The notes under the pieces: model-generated
The model's database searches: none
The model's input: only the letters and a program-made list of their open reading frames with translations
Told to the model about the DNA's origin: nothing
Shown here: one piece after another, positions 26,275 through 34,295 of the stretch
How the letters are laid out: every line of letters begins with the position of its first letter
How positions within the stretch are numbered: the first letter of the stretch is position 1
From: Candidatus Gastranaerophilales bacterium
Lineage (GTDB): Bacteria > Cyanobacteriota > Vampirovibrionia > Gastranaerophilales > Gastranaerophilaceae
DNA length: 64,000 bases
Assembly: GCA_944322745.1 (NCBI GenBank)
Contig: CALUPV010000002.1
Coordinates: 62,001-126,000, forward strand
Direction: 5' to 3'
Position numbers and translations under genes: made by a program

Positions 26275-26448
26275 ATATAAATTTTAAGATTTGTAACACG
26301 GGTTTAAATAAATAGCAATTTAAATATGCAAAAAAAACTTTATATAAATGTAGACAGTTCAACGAAAGGAGAAAATAGTCTTAATCTCAAAAAAACGCAA
26401 AGAGGCAATGTTAAGGGAAAAATATTAAAATCAGCCATTTTAGGCAAA

Positions 26449-26502
26449 ATGATTATAAAAAAATTTTTTACTCTCTCTCTTAATATCCTCGTGTTTATTT
26501 GA
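26449..26502 (+). CDS. Possible 17-aa hydrophobic peptide, repeat copy 2
   Basis: Identical to the 17-residue frame of copy 1, with the same masking hairpin, but the upstream leader frame stops about 20 bases earlier (TAA at 26426-26428). If coupling matters, this copy should be translated less. The peptide is inferred. Confidence 0.4.
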   Translation: MIIKKFFTLSLNILVFI

Positions 26503-26531
26503 TGTTTGCACACTCTGCAAACATTTTTTTT
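26502..26531 (+). terminator. Strong terminator ending repeat copy 2
   Basis: The same nine-bp stem and T run as in copy 1. It also separates this small unit from the convergent C39-peptidase gene that ends at 26543. Confidence 0.9.
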
Positions 26532-26542
26532 GCTTGTTTATA

Positions 26543-28369
26543 TTAATTTGCATCTAAAATATATATTCCTGCTAAACCATTTGTAATTTGTTCTCTTGTG
26601 AATCCATTTGTAAAACCATCAACCATAGATTGATTATAGTAGTTTTCAATGTTTGGATCATTAACTATATACTTGCCATCTTCAGTTTTGCCTGCAATGA
26701 CAATAAAATGACCTGCATCTGTGAATATTGATGATTGTAAAACTCTTGCTATTACAGGTTTACCTGCATCTAATGCAGCATCTAAATTATTTGTTCCGTC
26801 ACCATTTATGTCAGCACAAGCATTTCCCCATCCTTCATATGTGGTTAAATTCAGACCGAGGTTTTTGATTCCTGCATGCATTGCAGAAGCCGGATTATCA
26901 CCTCTGTAACCATTTGTTAACATGTCTGGAGTAATGGTTTCTCCTGTTAAATATGATGCAATCATTGCTAAACTTGTAATTCCGCATCCGGCACTTCTTA
27001 TTGTACCCGTTGCAAATGCATCAGTATATACTGTTTGGAAATACTGTGGAATATCGGAACGGTTATTAAAAGAATCAAAATCATAAATTTCGTAAAGTCT
27101 TTCATAAAAATCTCTTGTTTGCGGATCTTCAATGCTATCAAGAAATTCTTCTAATGTTATATCTGACTCTTCTTTATCAGTTGCGCCAAATTCTTCACCA
27201 TTTTCTGCTTTATCAATAGCATTATCATATGCAGAAACATTTTCTCTTAATTGGGCAATATCAGCATCAATTTGAGCAGTTTGTTCTGCTTCTACACTTG
27301 AAAGATTTATTTGTGCATCGATATATGCCATAAATGCATCTGCAGCAGCTTTTGCGTATTCATTTTCTTGCATTTTTTGAGAGTTTAAAATGTCAGCTAA
27401 CTTAGTGTCTATTTCTAAGCCTTTTTCTTCAAAAGAAGCCAAAGTGGTTTCTTCATTTGCCAATTTAGCTTGTAAGTCAGCAAGTTTAGCTTCTAAAGTT
27501 GCTTTTTTATTTAAATATTCTTGATATGCAGGATTTGGTTTTGATACGCTTTCTCCTGTTTCTGGGTCTGTTTCAGTTATTGTTTCAGGAGGGACAGTTA
27601 AGGAACTAATTTCTCCTTCAGTTGAAGATATTTGACCTTTTAAACCATCTATAACAGATTTTTGATTATTTATTGCTATATCATTTTCTTCTTTTAGTTT
27701 TTGGACATCAGCAATTTCTTTATATAACTCTTTAGCGTTTTCTTCAAATGCTTCTATAGCTTCATTATATTCAGTCTTAGCATCAGTAACACTTTGTTCT
27801 GCTTCAATTACAGCTTCGTTATTATATTTTTGAGACTGCATTTCACTTAATTGAGCTAAAGCGTCACTTCTGCCTGCTTGTAGTTCTTCAATAGATTCAT
27901 TTCCTGTTATATTGGCAGCTGGAATAGATGATACAGGTCCTGTTTGAGTGTTTAAATTGTTGTTTTGTACAGAAGGAAAACCGCTTGATGAAGCTCCTCC
28001 TCCTCCTCCGCCGCCGCCACCACCGCCGCCGGAAGTTTCAGAAACAGAGCTAGAGTTTTCTTCTATAGAAGATTCTAAGCCTGCAATATCTTCTGCAGAT
28101 ATCGATTCATTATTCCCGTCAATGCCAGATATTGCTTCCCAAGCCTCCAAATATTCTTCTTCTATTGAATCTATTTGTTTTTCTCCGAATGCATTAGCAA
28201 TCGCTAATGCGAATTCAGAGGTATCAACAGTTCCGTCTTCATTTTTTTCTAAATTTTTGAAAATTGAAGCAACTTCATTGCTCGTAACTGTTTTATTAAT
28301 GCCCAACTTATTGAGATATTTGTTTATAAACTCTAATCCTTGGTTAATACTAATACTTTTATCAGACAT
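26543..28369 (-). CDS. EF-hand/coiled-coil protein with C39-like cysteine peptidase domain
   Basis: 608 residues from the ATG at 28369. That start has AAGGG upstream and aligns with the start of the 1754-aa paralogue; an ATG at 28390 would add seven residues. Domains: an EF-hand-like pair (loop EKNEDGTVDTSE fits the consensus), a poly-Gly linker, a coiled coil (about 145-385), then a papain-like domain from about 430. The latter has SAGCGITSLAMIASYLTG (nucleophile Cys), DAGHFIVIAG (His) and YIVNDPN (Asp/Asn), the C39-like arrangement, with an embedded ADINGDGTNNLDAAL that looks like another calcium loop. It is likely a calcium-regulated protease acting outside the cell or in a target; there is no Sec signal. 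Confidence 0.84.
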   Translation of the reverse strand: MSDKSISINQGLEFINKYLNKLGINKTVTSNEVASIFKNLEKNEDGTVDTSEFALAIANAFGEKQIDSIEEEYLEAWEAISGIDGNNESISAEDIAGLESSIEENSSSVSETSGGGGGGGGGGGGASSSGFPSVQNNNLNTQTGPVSSIPAANITGNESIEELQAGRSDALAQLSEMQSQKYNNEAVIEAEQSVTDAKTEYNEAIEAFEENAKELYKEIADVQKLKEENDIAINNQKSVIDGLKGQISSTEGEISSLTVPPETITETDPETGESVSKPNPAYQEYLNKKATLEAKLADLQAKLANEETTLASFEEKGLEIDTKLADILNSQKMQENEYAKAAADAFMAYIDAQINLSSVEAEQTAQIDADIAQLRENVSAYDNAIDKAENGEEFGATDKEESDITLEEFLDSIEDPQTRDFYERLYEIYDFDSFNNRSDIPQYFQTVYTDAFATGTIRSAGCGITSLAMIASYLTGETITPDMLTNGYRGDNPASAMHAGIKNLGLNLTTYEGWGNACADINGDGTNNLDAALDAGKPVIARVLQSSIFTDAGHFIVIAGKTEDGKYIVNDPNIENYYNQSMVDGFTNGFTREQITNGLAGIYILDAN

Positions 28370-28492
28370 TGATAAATTCCCTTTTTCCATATAACCAATA
28401 TTATAATCGGCAAGAATTTCAAATACTTAAATATTTAAAATTAAAAAAACAGAATTAAATAAAATAACTTTATAAAAATATATTATTGTTTA

Positions 28493-29845
28493 TTATGAAA
28501 AAATTTTATAAAGTCTGTGCAATATACATATATATTGAGTTGGTTTAATATCTTTTAGAATTTTATATAATTGAGTTGGTCTTAAATAAAATTTTCTGTA
28601 TGCTTTGGATAAAGATTTTTCTATATATTTTGAATTAAGTCCATCCGCAATCCAGTTTGGTTTAATATAAGATGTATGAGAATTGCTTAAATTACTTTTA
28701 TATTTACCGGTACGCCATAAAGGAGATCCTGGAACTATATCTAGTACATAGAAAGCTGCTTTATCTAATTTTGATTTTATAGAATAGTTAATAGTTTCTT
28801 CTATAGTCTCTTTTGTTTCTCCCGGTAAACCAAGAATAAAATTACCTCGAACTTCAATACCTGCTTCATGTAAAATTTCTATAGATCTACTAATTTGTTG
28901 TATTGTTTCGCCTTTTCCTATATTCTTTAGAATTTCATTATTTGCAGATTCTATACCAATTGCAACTTGATAACAACCTGCCTTTTTCATTAAAATAGCA
29001 AGTTTTTTTGTTATTGAATCTGCTCTTATTCCATTAACACAATGCCAAGGCAAATCAATTTTCTTTTCAATCATCAAGTTAAATAATTTATATGCATAAG
29101 ATTCATCAATTATTGGATTATCATCCAGAAAATGTATTTCTTTAATACAATATCTTTCTTTTAATAATTCAATTTCCGCAACAACATTTTCTGGTGAACG
29201 GAAGCGAACTTTATTCTTATAAAAAACAGGGCTGGCACAAAATGCACAATGCCCCAAGCATCCTCTTGTTGTCATGATAATTCCGATAGGAGTCTTTTTA
29301 CAAGAGCCACCCATTGGTAAAACAGGATATTTTATGGGGTTAAATTGTTCCCAATCAGGAAAAGGAAGATCATCCATATTTTCTACTACATCTGCAAATT
29401 CAACTTTTTTATCAGAATTTATGTCTGTAATTTTATATACACCTTTAATTCCTGTATTATTAAAATTGTTTTTTAGTAGTAATGGTAATGCTATTTCTCC
29501 TTCGCCACAAATGACAAAATCGCAATTAGTTTCTTTTAATGTAGTATATGGCAAAAAAGAAGGGTGTACTCCTCCGATAATAACTCGAAAAGAAAATTTT
29601 TTTAATTGTAATGATAGTTCTTTCACTTCATTATAAAAAGCAGAAAGACAACTAATTCCTATACAATCAGGTTTTAGTTCTTTTATTTTTCTTATTAATT
29701 CTTTATTACTGTATTTATGTAGTAAATTATCTATAACAATAGAGTCAATTCCATTTGCTTTTAAGGAAGAAGACAAATATGCCAACCCAAGATAAGGTGC
29801 TACACTTGGTGCATCATAGTTTGGTCTTATTAATACTACTAACAT
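28493..29845 (-). CDS. Cobalamin-binding radical SAM protein
   Basis: 450 residues. The N-terminal B12-binding-type domain (1-130) has YLGLAYLSSSLKANG, DCIGISCLSAF and IIGGVHPSF. The radical SAM core follows with the cluster motif CLGHCAFC (about 196-203), then LKERYCIKEIHFLDDN, GIRADSI, GIESANNEILKNIGKG and GNFILGLPGETKETIEE. Family members do methylations, ring contractions or rearrangements in natural-product, lipid or cofactor synthesis. The classical B12 motif DxHxxG is not evident, so cobalamin use is uncertain. It is monocistronic, and divergent from the HEAGH protein, with which it may share the intergenic region. Confidence 0.85.
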   Translation of the reverse strand: MLVVLIRPNYDAPSVAPYLGLAYLSSSLKANGIDSIVIDNLLHKYSNKELIRKIKELKPDCIGISCLSAFYNEVKELSLQLKKFSFRVIIGGVHPSFLPYTTLKETNCDFVICGEGEIALPLLLKNNFNNTGIKGVYKITDINSDKKVEFADVVENMDDLPFPDWEQFNPIKYPVLPMGGSCKKTPIGIIMTTRGCLGHCAFCASPVFYKNKVRFRSPENVVAEIELLKERYCIKEIHFLDDNPIIDESYAYKLFNLMIEKKIDLPWHCVNGIRADSITKKLAILMKKAGCYQVAIGIESANNEILKNIGKGETIQQISRSIEILHEAGIEVRGNFILGLPGETKETIEETINYSIKSKLDKAAFYVLDIVPGSPLWRTGKYKSNLSNSHTSYIKPNWIADGLNSKYIEKSLSKAYRKFYLRPTQLYKILKDIKPTQYICILHRLYKIFS

Positions 29846-29917
29846 TAAAACCTTCTATTTTCATGTCCATTATACCAAAAAAATAGCAAAAAAATATCTT
29901 ATAAGTTTTAAGACATT

Positions 29918-32239
29918 ATGAAAATTTTAGGATATTCTAATATTAATAATAAAAACTATTTGCCTTTGAATAATCAAAAGAGTTATATTCATTGTGAAAA
30001 TGAATATAGTCAATTGCCAATAAATATAAATCGTACTAATATAACGAGTTTTGGTGCATTAGGACTTGGGTTGGAAATACCCAATTTTATGATTCAAGTG
30101 AGAGTAAGGAAATTGAAAAAACTTGGATTATCAGATTTTTATGCACAAAGAATTGCAAGATTAGAAAAAGAAAAATATAAAAAAGCTATTGAGCTGATTT
30201 CAATGGGGGTATTTGAAGAAGGTGTTGAAAGGGCTATAGAACTTGATGATATTAAATATAAGCAAGCTATTGAACTGGTAAAACATAATGTTACAAATGA
30301 AGATTTAGCTTCACTTGCAAGCCTTGCAGGAGAATCTTATAAAAGAGTTATTGAACTAAAAGATAGCGGAATTGATACTGAACAAGTTGGTTTATTTGTA
30401 AATCTTAATGAATATGAATATATTGAATCAAAAGAATTAATGAAAAAAGGCTATACACCAGTAGAAGCAGCTCGTCTTGCCGGACTTTCAGAAGAGCAAA
30501 AAGAGATTGCTTTATCTCTGTTAAATTTAAATTCTCCAATAGAAATAGCATCGGAAATAGCGAAGATGGAACCAGAAAAAAGAGATCTTTGTATAAAACT
30601 TACAGAACGAGGTATATCTCCAGAGGAAGCTGAACCAATTGCAAATTTAGAGGAACAACAGAAAAAAAGACTTGACGAAATAATTTCTATGAATGTAGGA
30701 GATGAAAATATTGTCGATTTTGCAAAATTTTCAGATGAACACTATCAAAAAGCCTTATCTTTGTTCAAAGAAGGAGTTTTGCCTGAATATATTTCATCAA
30801 TAATTGGAATAGAAGAAGGTTTAATTGACAATAAAGAATATGAAGAATATAGAAAAAGGGGTTATAGTAGGAGTGTTTCATACTCTCTATCTTTATTAAA
30901 TTCAGAAGAAATAAAAGCATTGTCAAAAATAATTAAGAAAAACCCTCAGATAAAAGACCTTCTAATGAAAGAGTACGATATAAATATAATTGAATTACAA
31001 AATACAGATGGAATAGAAGCAATTCTTAGCCGAGAAATCAGATGTGACAATGGCACAAAAATAACTTTAGTACAGACATTTGATAAAAACGGAAACTCAA
31101 CGAGAAGCAGGGTTGAAGAATATTCAAATCATGCAACTTCTTCTATTATGTCCGGGGCATCTGATGTTTACAAAGCAAAGTATGATAAATACGGTGAAAT
31201 AAAAGAACTGTCACAATTTGTACAAGATCCTATAACTCATTCAGTAATTGGTGTTATTCACAGTAAAGCTTCTTCGCTACTTCCCGGAGTTTATGAGTCT
31301 GTTTATTATGATATTTCAGAATTTATTACAAGTAATTTGAATGATGATAATGAAGTTGATTATGATATTGAAAAATCAGTTAAGACAAATGGTATACCTA
31401 TTTCTACAGTAGTTCAAGAAAAAGACGGCACAATTGTATATAAAGAAAAATTTACAAGAAATGGATTATTAACAAGTAGGGTTTATAAAGAAAGAAAAAA
31501 TGAAGAAGGACAAATAATTTATAATTATTATTCATACAATATTAAAAATTATAAAGATTCATCAGTGTTAATGGATATACAAAGAGAGTATAAAAAATAC
31601 GATGATAATTATGCAGTGTACTTTATTAATGGAATAGAATATAAATTAATATATGATGATGCAAATAAAGAGATAACTATATCAGATGGAAAAACAATTA
31701 AAAAAATTTCATTTAAGGAAAAACTGGCTTTATATTCCCAAGATATACTATGGGAAGTAATAAAGACACTTCCTGTTGATACGTTGCTAATAATAGATAA
31801 GAATGCAAAACAATGGAATTATTGCAGAGAAGAAGATTCTGCTGCCGATGGATATTCGCATACAATTTCCACAGGTAAAATTCATGGTGTTATAAATCAT
31901 GAAGCAGGGCATTTTAAAGATTATGAATCAGAATTTAGTATTAGAGATGAAAATTTTTTAAAAACTTATAATGAAGAAATGCAAACCTTTTTAAATTCGA
32001 CACCATTTAATGAACAAGAATTTGTACAATATTTTACTCCAAGAGCAATGCTTATGGATGCTACAGGTACAAATGAATTTGCAGCTGAAACAAATATTAT
32101 TCTCACAACTTACGGAACAAACTATGAACGATTAAAGACAAGGTCACAATTTTTAGCAAGATATTTTCCTAAAACAATTGCAATAACAGCAGATTTACTA
32201 GGAAAAACATCAAAAAAAAGCTTGCTTGAAGAAGATTAA
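29918..32239 (+). CDS. Helical-repeat protein with C-terminal HEAGH metallopeptidase
   Basis: 773 residues. Residues 1-50 are an unstructured leader ending in SFGALGLG, with no Sec signal. About 60-320 consists of tandem helical repeats of roughly 36 residues, with the recurrent theme [KE]-x-x-A-[IL]-E-L-hydrophobic-x-x-G-[IV]. A beta-rich middle follows. The C-terminal 120 residues hold NHEAGHFKDYE (HExxH zinc site near residue 659) and, 59 residues after the second His, GTNEFAAE, which supplies the third ligand. The layout resembles the anthrax lethal factor/Pro-Pro endopeptidase family (HEFGH...EFFAE). It is a probable secreted or injected protease; the substrate is unknown. Confidence 0.82.
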   Translation: MKILGYSNINNKNYLPLNNQKSYIHCENEYSQLPININRTNITSFGALGLGLEIPNFMIQVRVRKLKKLGLSDFYAQRIARLEKEKYKKAIELISMGVFEEGVERAIELDDIKYKQAIELVKHNVTNEDLASLASLAGESYKRVIELKDSGIDTEQVGLFVNLNEYEYIESKELMKKGYTPVEAARLAGLSEEQKEIALSLLNLNSPIEIASEIAKMEPEKRDLCIKLTERGISPEEAEPIANLEEQQKKRLDEIISMNVGDENIVDFAKFSDEHYQKALSLFKEGVLPEYISSIIGIEEGLIDNKEYEEYRKRGYSRSVSYSLSLLNSEEIKALSKIIKKNPQIKDLLMKEYDINIIELQNTDGIEAILSREIRCDNGTKITLVQTFDKNGNSTRSRVEEYSNHATSSIMSGASDVYKAKYDKYGEIKELSQFVQDPITHSVIGVIHSKASSLLPGVYESVYYDISEFITSNLNDDNEVDYDIEKSVKTNGIPISTVVQEKDGTIVYKEKFTRNGLLTSRVYKERKNEEGQIIYNYYSYNIKNYKDSSVLMDIQREYKKYDDNYAVYFINGIEYKLIYDDANKEITISDGKTIKKISFKEKLALYSQDILWEVIKTLPVDTLLIIDKNAKQWNYCREEDSAADGYSHTISTGKIHGVINHEAGHFKDYESEFSIRDENFLKTYNEEMQTFLNSTPFNEQEFVQYFTPRAMLMDATGTNEFAAETNIILTTYGTNYERLKTRSQFLARYFPKTIAITADLLGKTSKKSLLEED

Positions 32240-32262
32240 TTTTTTTAATTTATAATAATAGA

Positions 32263-33555
32263 ATGATGAAAAATTTTATAATAAAAACATTAGGCTGCAA
32301 AACAAATCAAGTTGAATCTGCATTAATTGCAGAGATTATGGCAAACAATGGCTATACGGAAACAAACGATATAAATAATGCAGAATATTATATATTAAAT
32401 TCTTGTTCCGTAACCCAAATTGCAGATGCAAAAAACCTATCTTATATAAGAAGAGCAAAAAGAGAAAATCCGAACATTAAAATAATAATCACAGGATGTA
32501 TGGCACAATTGGAAAAAGAAAATCTCTTGAAAGAAAACTTGGCAGACTATGTAATAGGAAATCATGAGAAAAATGATATTGCAGATATTATCAAAAAAGG
32601 TGAAAATTTAAAAGTTTCAGATATTTTTAGTCACGATTATTTTAGATATGAGAAATTACATCAAACTCATAGAACCAGAGCTTCTGTAAAAATACAAGAC
32701 GGATGCAACAATAGATGTTCATACTGTACAATACCGTTTGCAAGAGGAAAAAACCGTTCTAATTCAATTAAAAATATAATTGAACAAATTAATTTATTTG
32801 CTGATGAAGGATACTTTGAAACAGTTTTAACCGGTATCCATATTGGACAATGGGGTAATGAATTAAATCCTCAATTAAAACTTCAGAATTTATTAGAAAA
32901 AATCGAAAAAACAAATATAAAAAGATACAGACTGGGTTCATTAAATCCAACAGAGCTCACAAATGATTTTATTGATTTTTTATCAAAATCTAAAAAATTT
33001 TGCCCTCACTTCCATCTCTCATTGCAATCAGTTTGTAATAAAACATTAAAAGCAATGAATAGAAACTATAACGTTGAAGAAATAAAAAACTTAGTAAATT
33101 ATATTAATTTAAAATTTGATAAAGCATTTATTGGCAGTGACATTATTGTAGGCTTTCCCAATGAGACTATAGAAGATTTTGAAATAACATTAAATAATTT
33201 AAAAAAACTTGAATTATCACGTATACATGTTTTCCCTTATTCAAGAAGAAAAGGGACAATTGCTGACAAAATGGATAACCAAATAGAGACTACAGAAAAA
33301 AAACGAAGAGCAAAACTTATTCAGGAAATATCTGACAATAAGTTGAATAAATTTTTTAATAAAAATATCGGAAAAATAACAGAAGTGGTTGTAGAAAAGA
33401 GTCGAGATAAAAAATCAGGTTTCCTGAAAGGTGTAACAGAAAACTATATAAATGTTTTAATAGACGATGAAGATTGCTACAAAGATAAACTTATAAAGAT
33501 AAAAATTACGAGTTTATCTGAATATAATGAGAAAATGATAGCTAAAATTATTTAA
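32263..33555 (+). CDS. mtaB: tRNA (t6A37) methylthiotransferase
   Basis: 430 residues. The UPF0004 domain comes first, with cluster cysteines in TLGCKTNQVES (Cys12), NSCSVT and TGCMAQ. Then the radical SAM core has CNNRCSYC (148, 152, 155) and IPFARG. A C-terminal TRAM-like beta region follows from about 365. LGCKTNQ with the single -N-Q-E-S pattern is typical of MtaB (YqeV), which adds a methylthio group to t6A37 of ANN-decoding tRNAs, rather than MiaB or RimO. It starts 23 bases after the HEAGH gene, in the same direction, with a weak ribosome-binding site. The ends of mtaB and the convergent HhH gene overlap by eight bases. Confidence 0.9.
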   Translation: MMKNFIIKTLGCKTNQVESALIAEIMANNGYTETNDINNAEYYILNSCSVTQIADAKNLSYIRRAKRENPNIKIIITGCMAQLEKENLLKENLADYVIGNHEKNDIADIIKKGENLKVSDIFSHDYFRYEKLHQTHRTRASVKIQDGCNNRCSYCTIPFARGKNRSNSIKNIIEQINLFADEGYFETVLTGIHIGQWGNELNPQLKLQNLLEKIEKTNIKRYRLGSLNPTELTNDFIDFLSKSKKFCPHFHLSLQSVCNKTLKAMNRNYNVEEIKNLVNYINLKFDKAFIGSDIIVGFPNETIEDFEITLNNLKKLELSRIHVFPYSRRKGTIADKMDNQIETTEKKRRAKLIQEISDNKLNKFFNKNIGKITEVVVEKSRDKKSGFLKGVTENYINVLIDDEDCYKDKLIKIKITSLSEYNEKMIAKII

Positions 33556-33937
33556 TTACAACAAGTTTTTTAAGAATTTTTTTATACTCTTCATCAACAT
33601 TATTTTTTATAAAGAAATCTTCAAGAGAGTTGTATTTACCTATTTTACGTCTAATCCAAACCACTTTTTTGGCTTTAACTCTATCAAAACCAGGTAACTC
33701 TTTTATGAATTCCCAATCAGTTTTATTAACATTTACTTCAATATCTTGTTTTTTTGTTTTCTTTTCTTTAAGTAACTGAACATAGAGTCTTAATTCATTT
33801 ACTTTTTGTTTTTTAAGAATTTTACCAATTATAATTATTGCAATACCAAAGAATATTAAAAAAGCAACATATACTATACTTTTATAATAGAAGGCTAAAC
33901 CAATTAATGAAAAATACAAATACCAAAATATATACAT
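33548..33937 (-). CDS. ComEA-like helix-hairpin-helix membrane protein
   Basis: 129 residues. Two closely spaced hydrophobic segments (about 3-22 and 25-42) anchor it in the membrane with little between them. A basic linker leads to a C-terminal HhH domain (about 70-129) with VNVNKTDWEFIKELPGF and KAKKVVWIRRKIGKYNSLED, the usual ComEA-like pattern. ComEA binds DNA during uptake; proteins of this shape may or may not do that. It lies next to unrelated genes, so no pathway is implied. Confidence 0.77.
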   Translation of the reverse strand: MYIFWYLYFSLIGLAFYYKSIVYVAFLIFFGIAIIIIGKILKKQKVNELRLYVQLLKEKKTKKQDIEVNVNKTDWEFIKELPGFDRVKAKKVVWIRRKIGKYNSLEDFFIKNNVDEEYKKILKKLVVIK

Positions 33938-33991
33938 AAACTACCTAAACTATTTTCAATTAACATATAATAATTATATTATACAAACAAA

Positions 33992-34288
33992 CTAATTTTG
34001 AATTGTTATACCAAATTCTTGCAATTTTTGAATTATTTCAGCTTTTTTCTGTTCCCAAAGAACAATCTCTTTTTGCAGATTAAACTTACTTGCTGAACTT
34101 AATAATTTTTTCACATATTCAAGTTCAACAACATACCTTCTTGGCGAATTACACAAATCGCTTTTTTCCATTTTTTTAGAGAAATCAGAATAAAGATTAC
34201 ATAATATAACATGTGATTTAGGACCAGCCTCAATTGGTTGATTAACATTTCTATTCATATTAACACTTTCCATATTAAAATTTCTCAT
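33992..34288 (-). CDS. Small hypothetical protein, candidate partner of the ART/calpain protein
   Basis: 98 residues, soluble, helical in its second half (VELEYVKKLLSSASKF and EIVLWEQKKAEIIQKLQEF), with two Cys; I recognise no family. It starts seven bases after the stop of the 1463-aa gene, with an AGG between them, so the two are almost certainly co-transcribed and coupled. Size and position fit an immunity protein, chaperone or regulatory subunit for that protein. This is inferred from position only. Confidence 0.68.
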   Translation of the reverse strand: MRNFNMESVNMNRNVNQPIEAGPKSHVILCNLYSDFSKKMEKSDLCNSPRRYVVELEYVKKLLSSASKFNLQKEIVLWEQKKAEIIQKLQEFGITIQN

Positions 34289-34295
34289 CTTAAAC

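Larger units (their letters stand above)
26337..26531 (+). repeat. 195-bp direct repeat, copy 2 (small transcription unit)
   Basis: The second copy of the unit at 26080-26274, with the same -10-like box (26341-26346), ribosome-binding sites, hydrophobic frame and terminator. The C-to-T change turns the sixth-to-seventh codon junction of the leader frame into a stop, so coupled opening of the hairpin before the hydrophobic frame would be lost. It ends 11 bases before the 3' end of the convergent C39-peptidase gene. Confidence 0.95.

Noticed and set aside
26080-26531. Mobile element or insertion sequence
   Set aside because: The repeats have no transposase, no terminal inverted repeats and no target duplication; they end exactly at a terminator.
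27948-28394. Poly-proline reading frame on the plus strand
   Set aside because: It is the antisense of the poly-glycine linker of the C39 protein.
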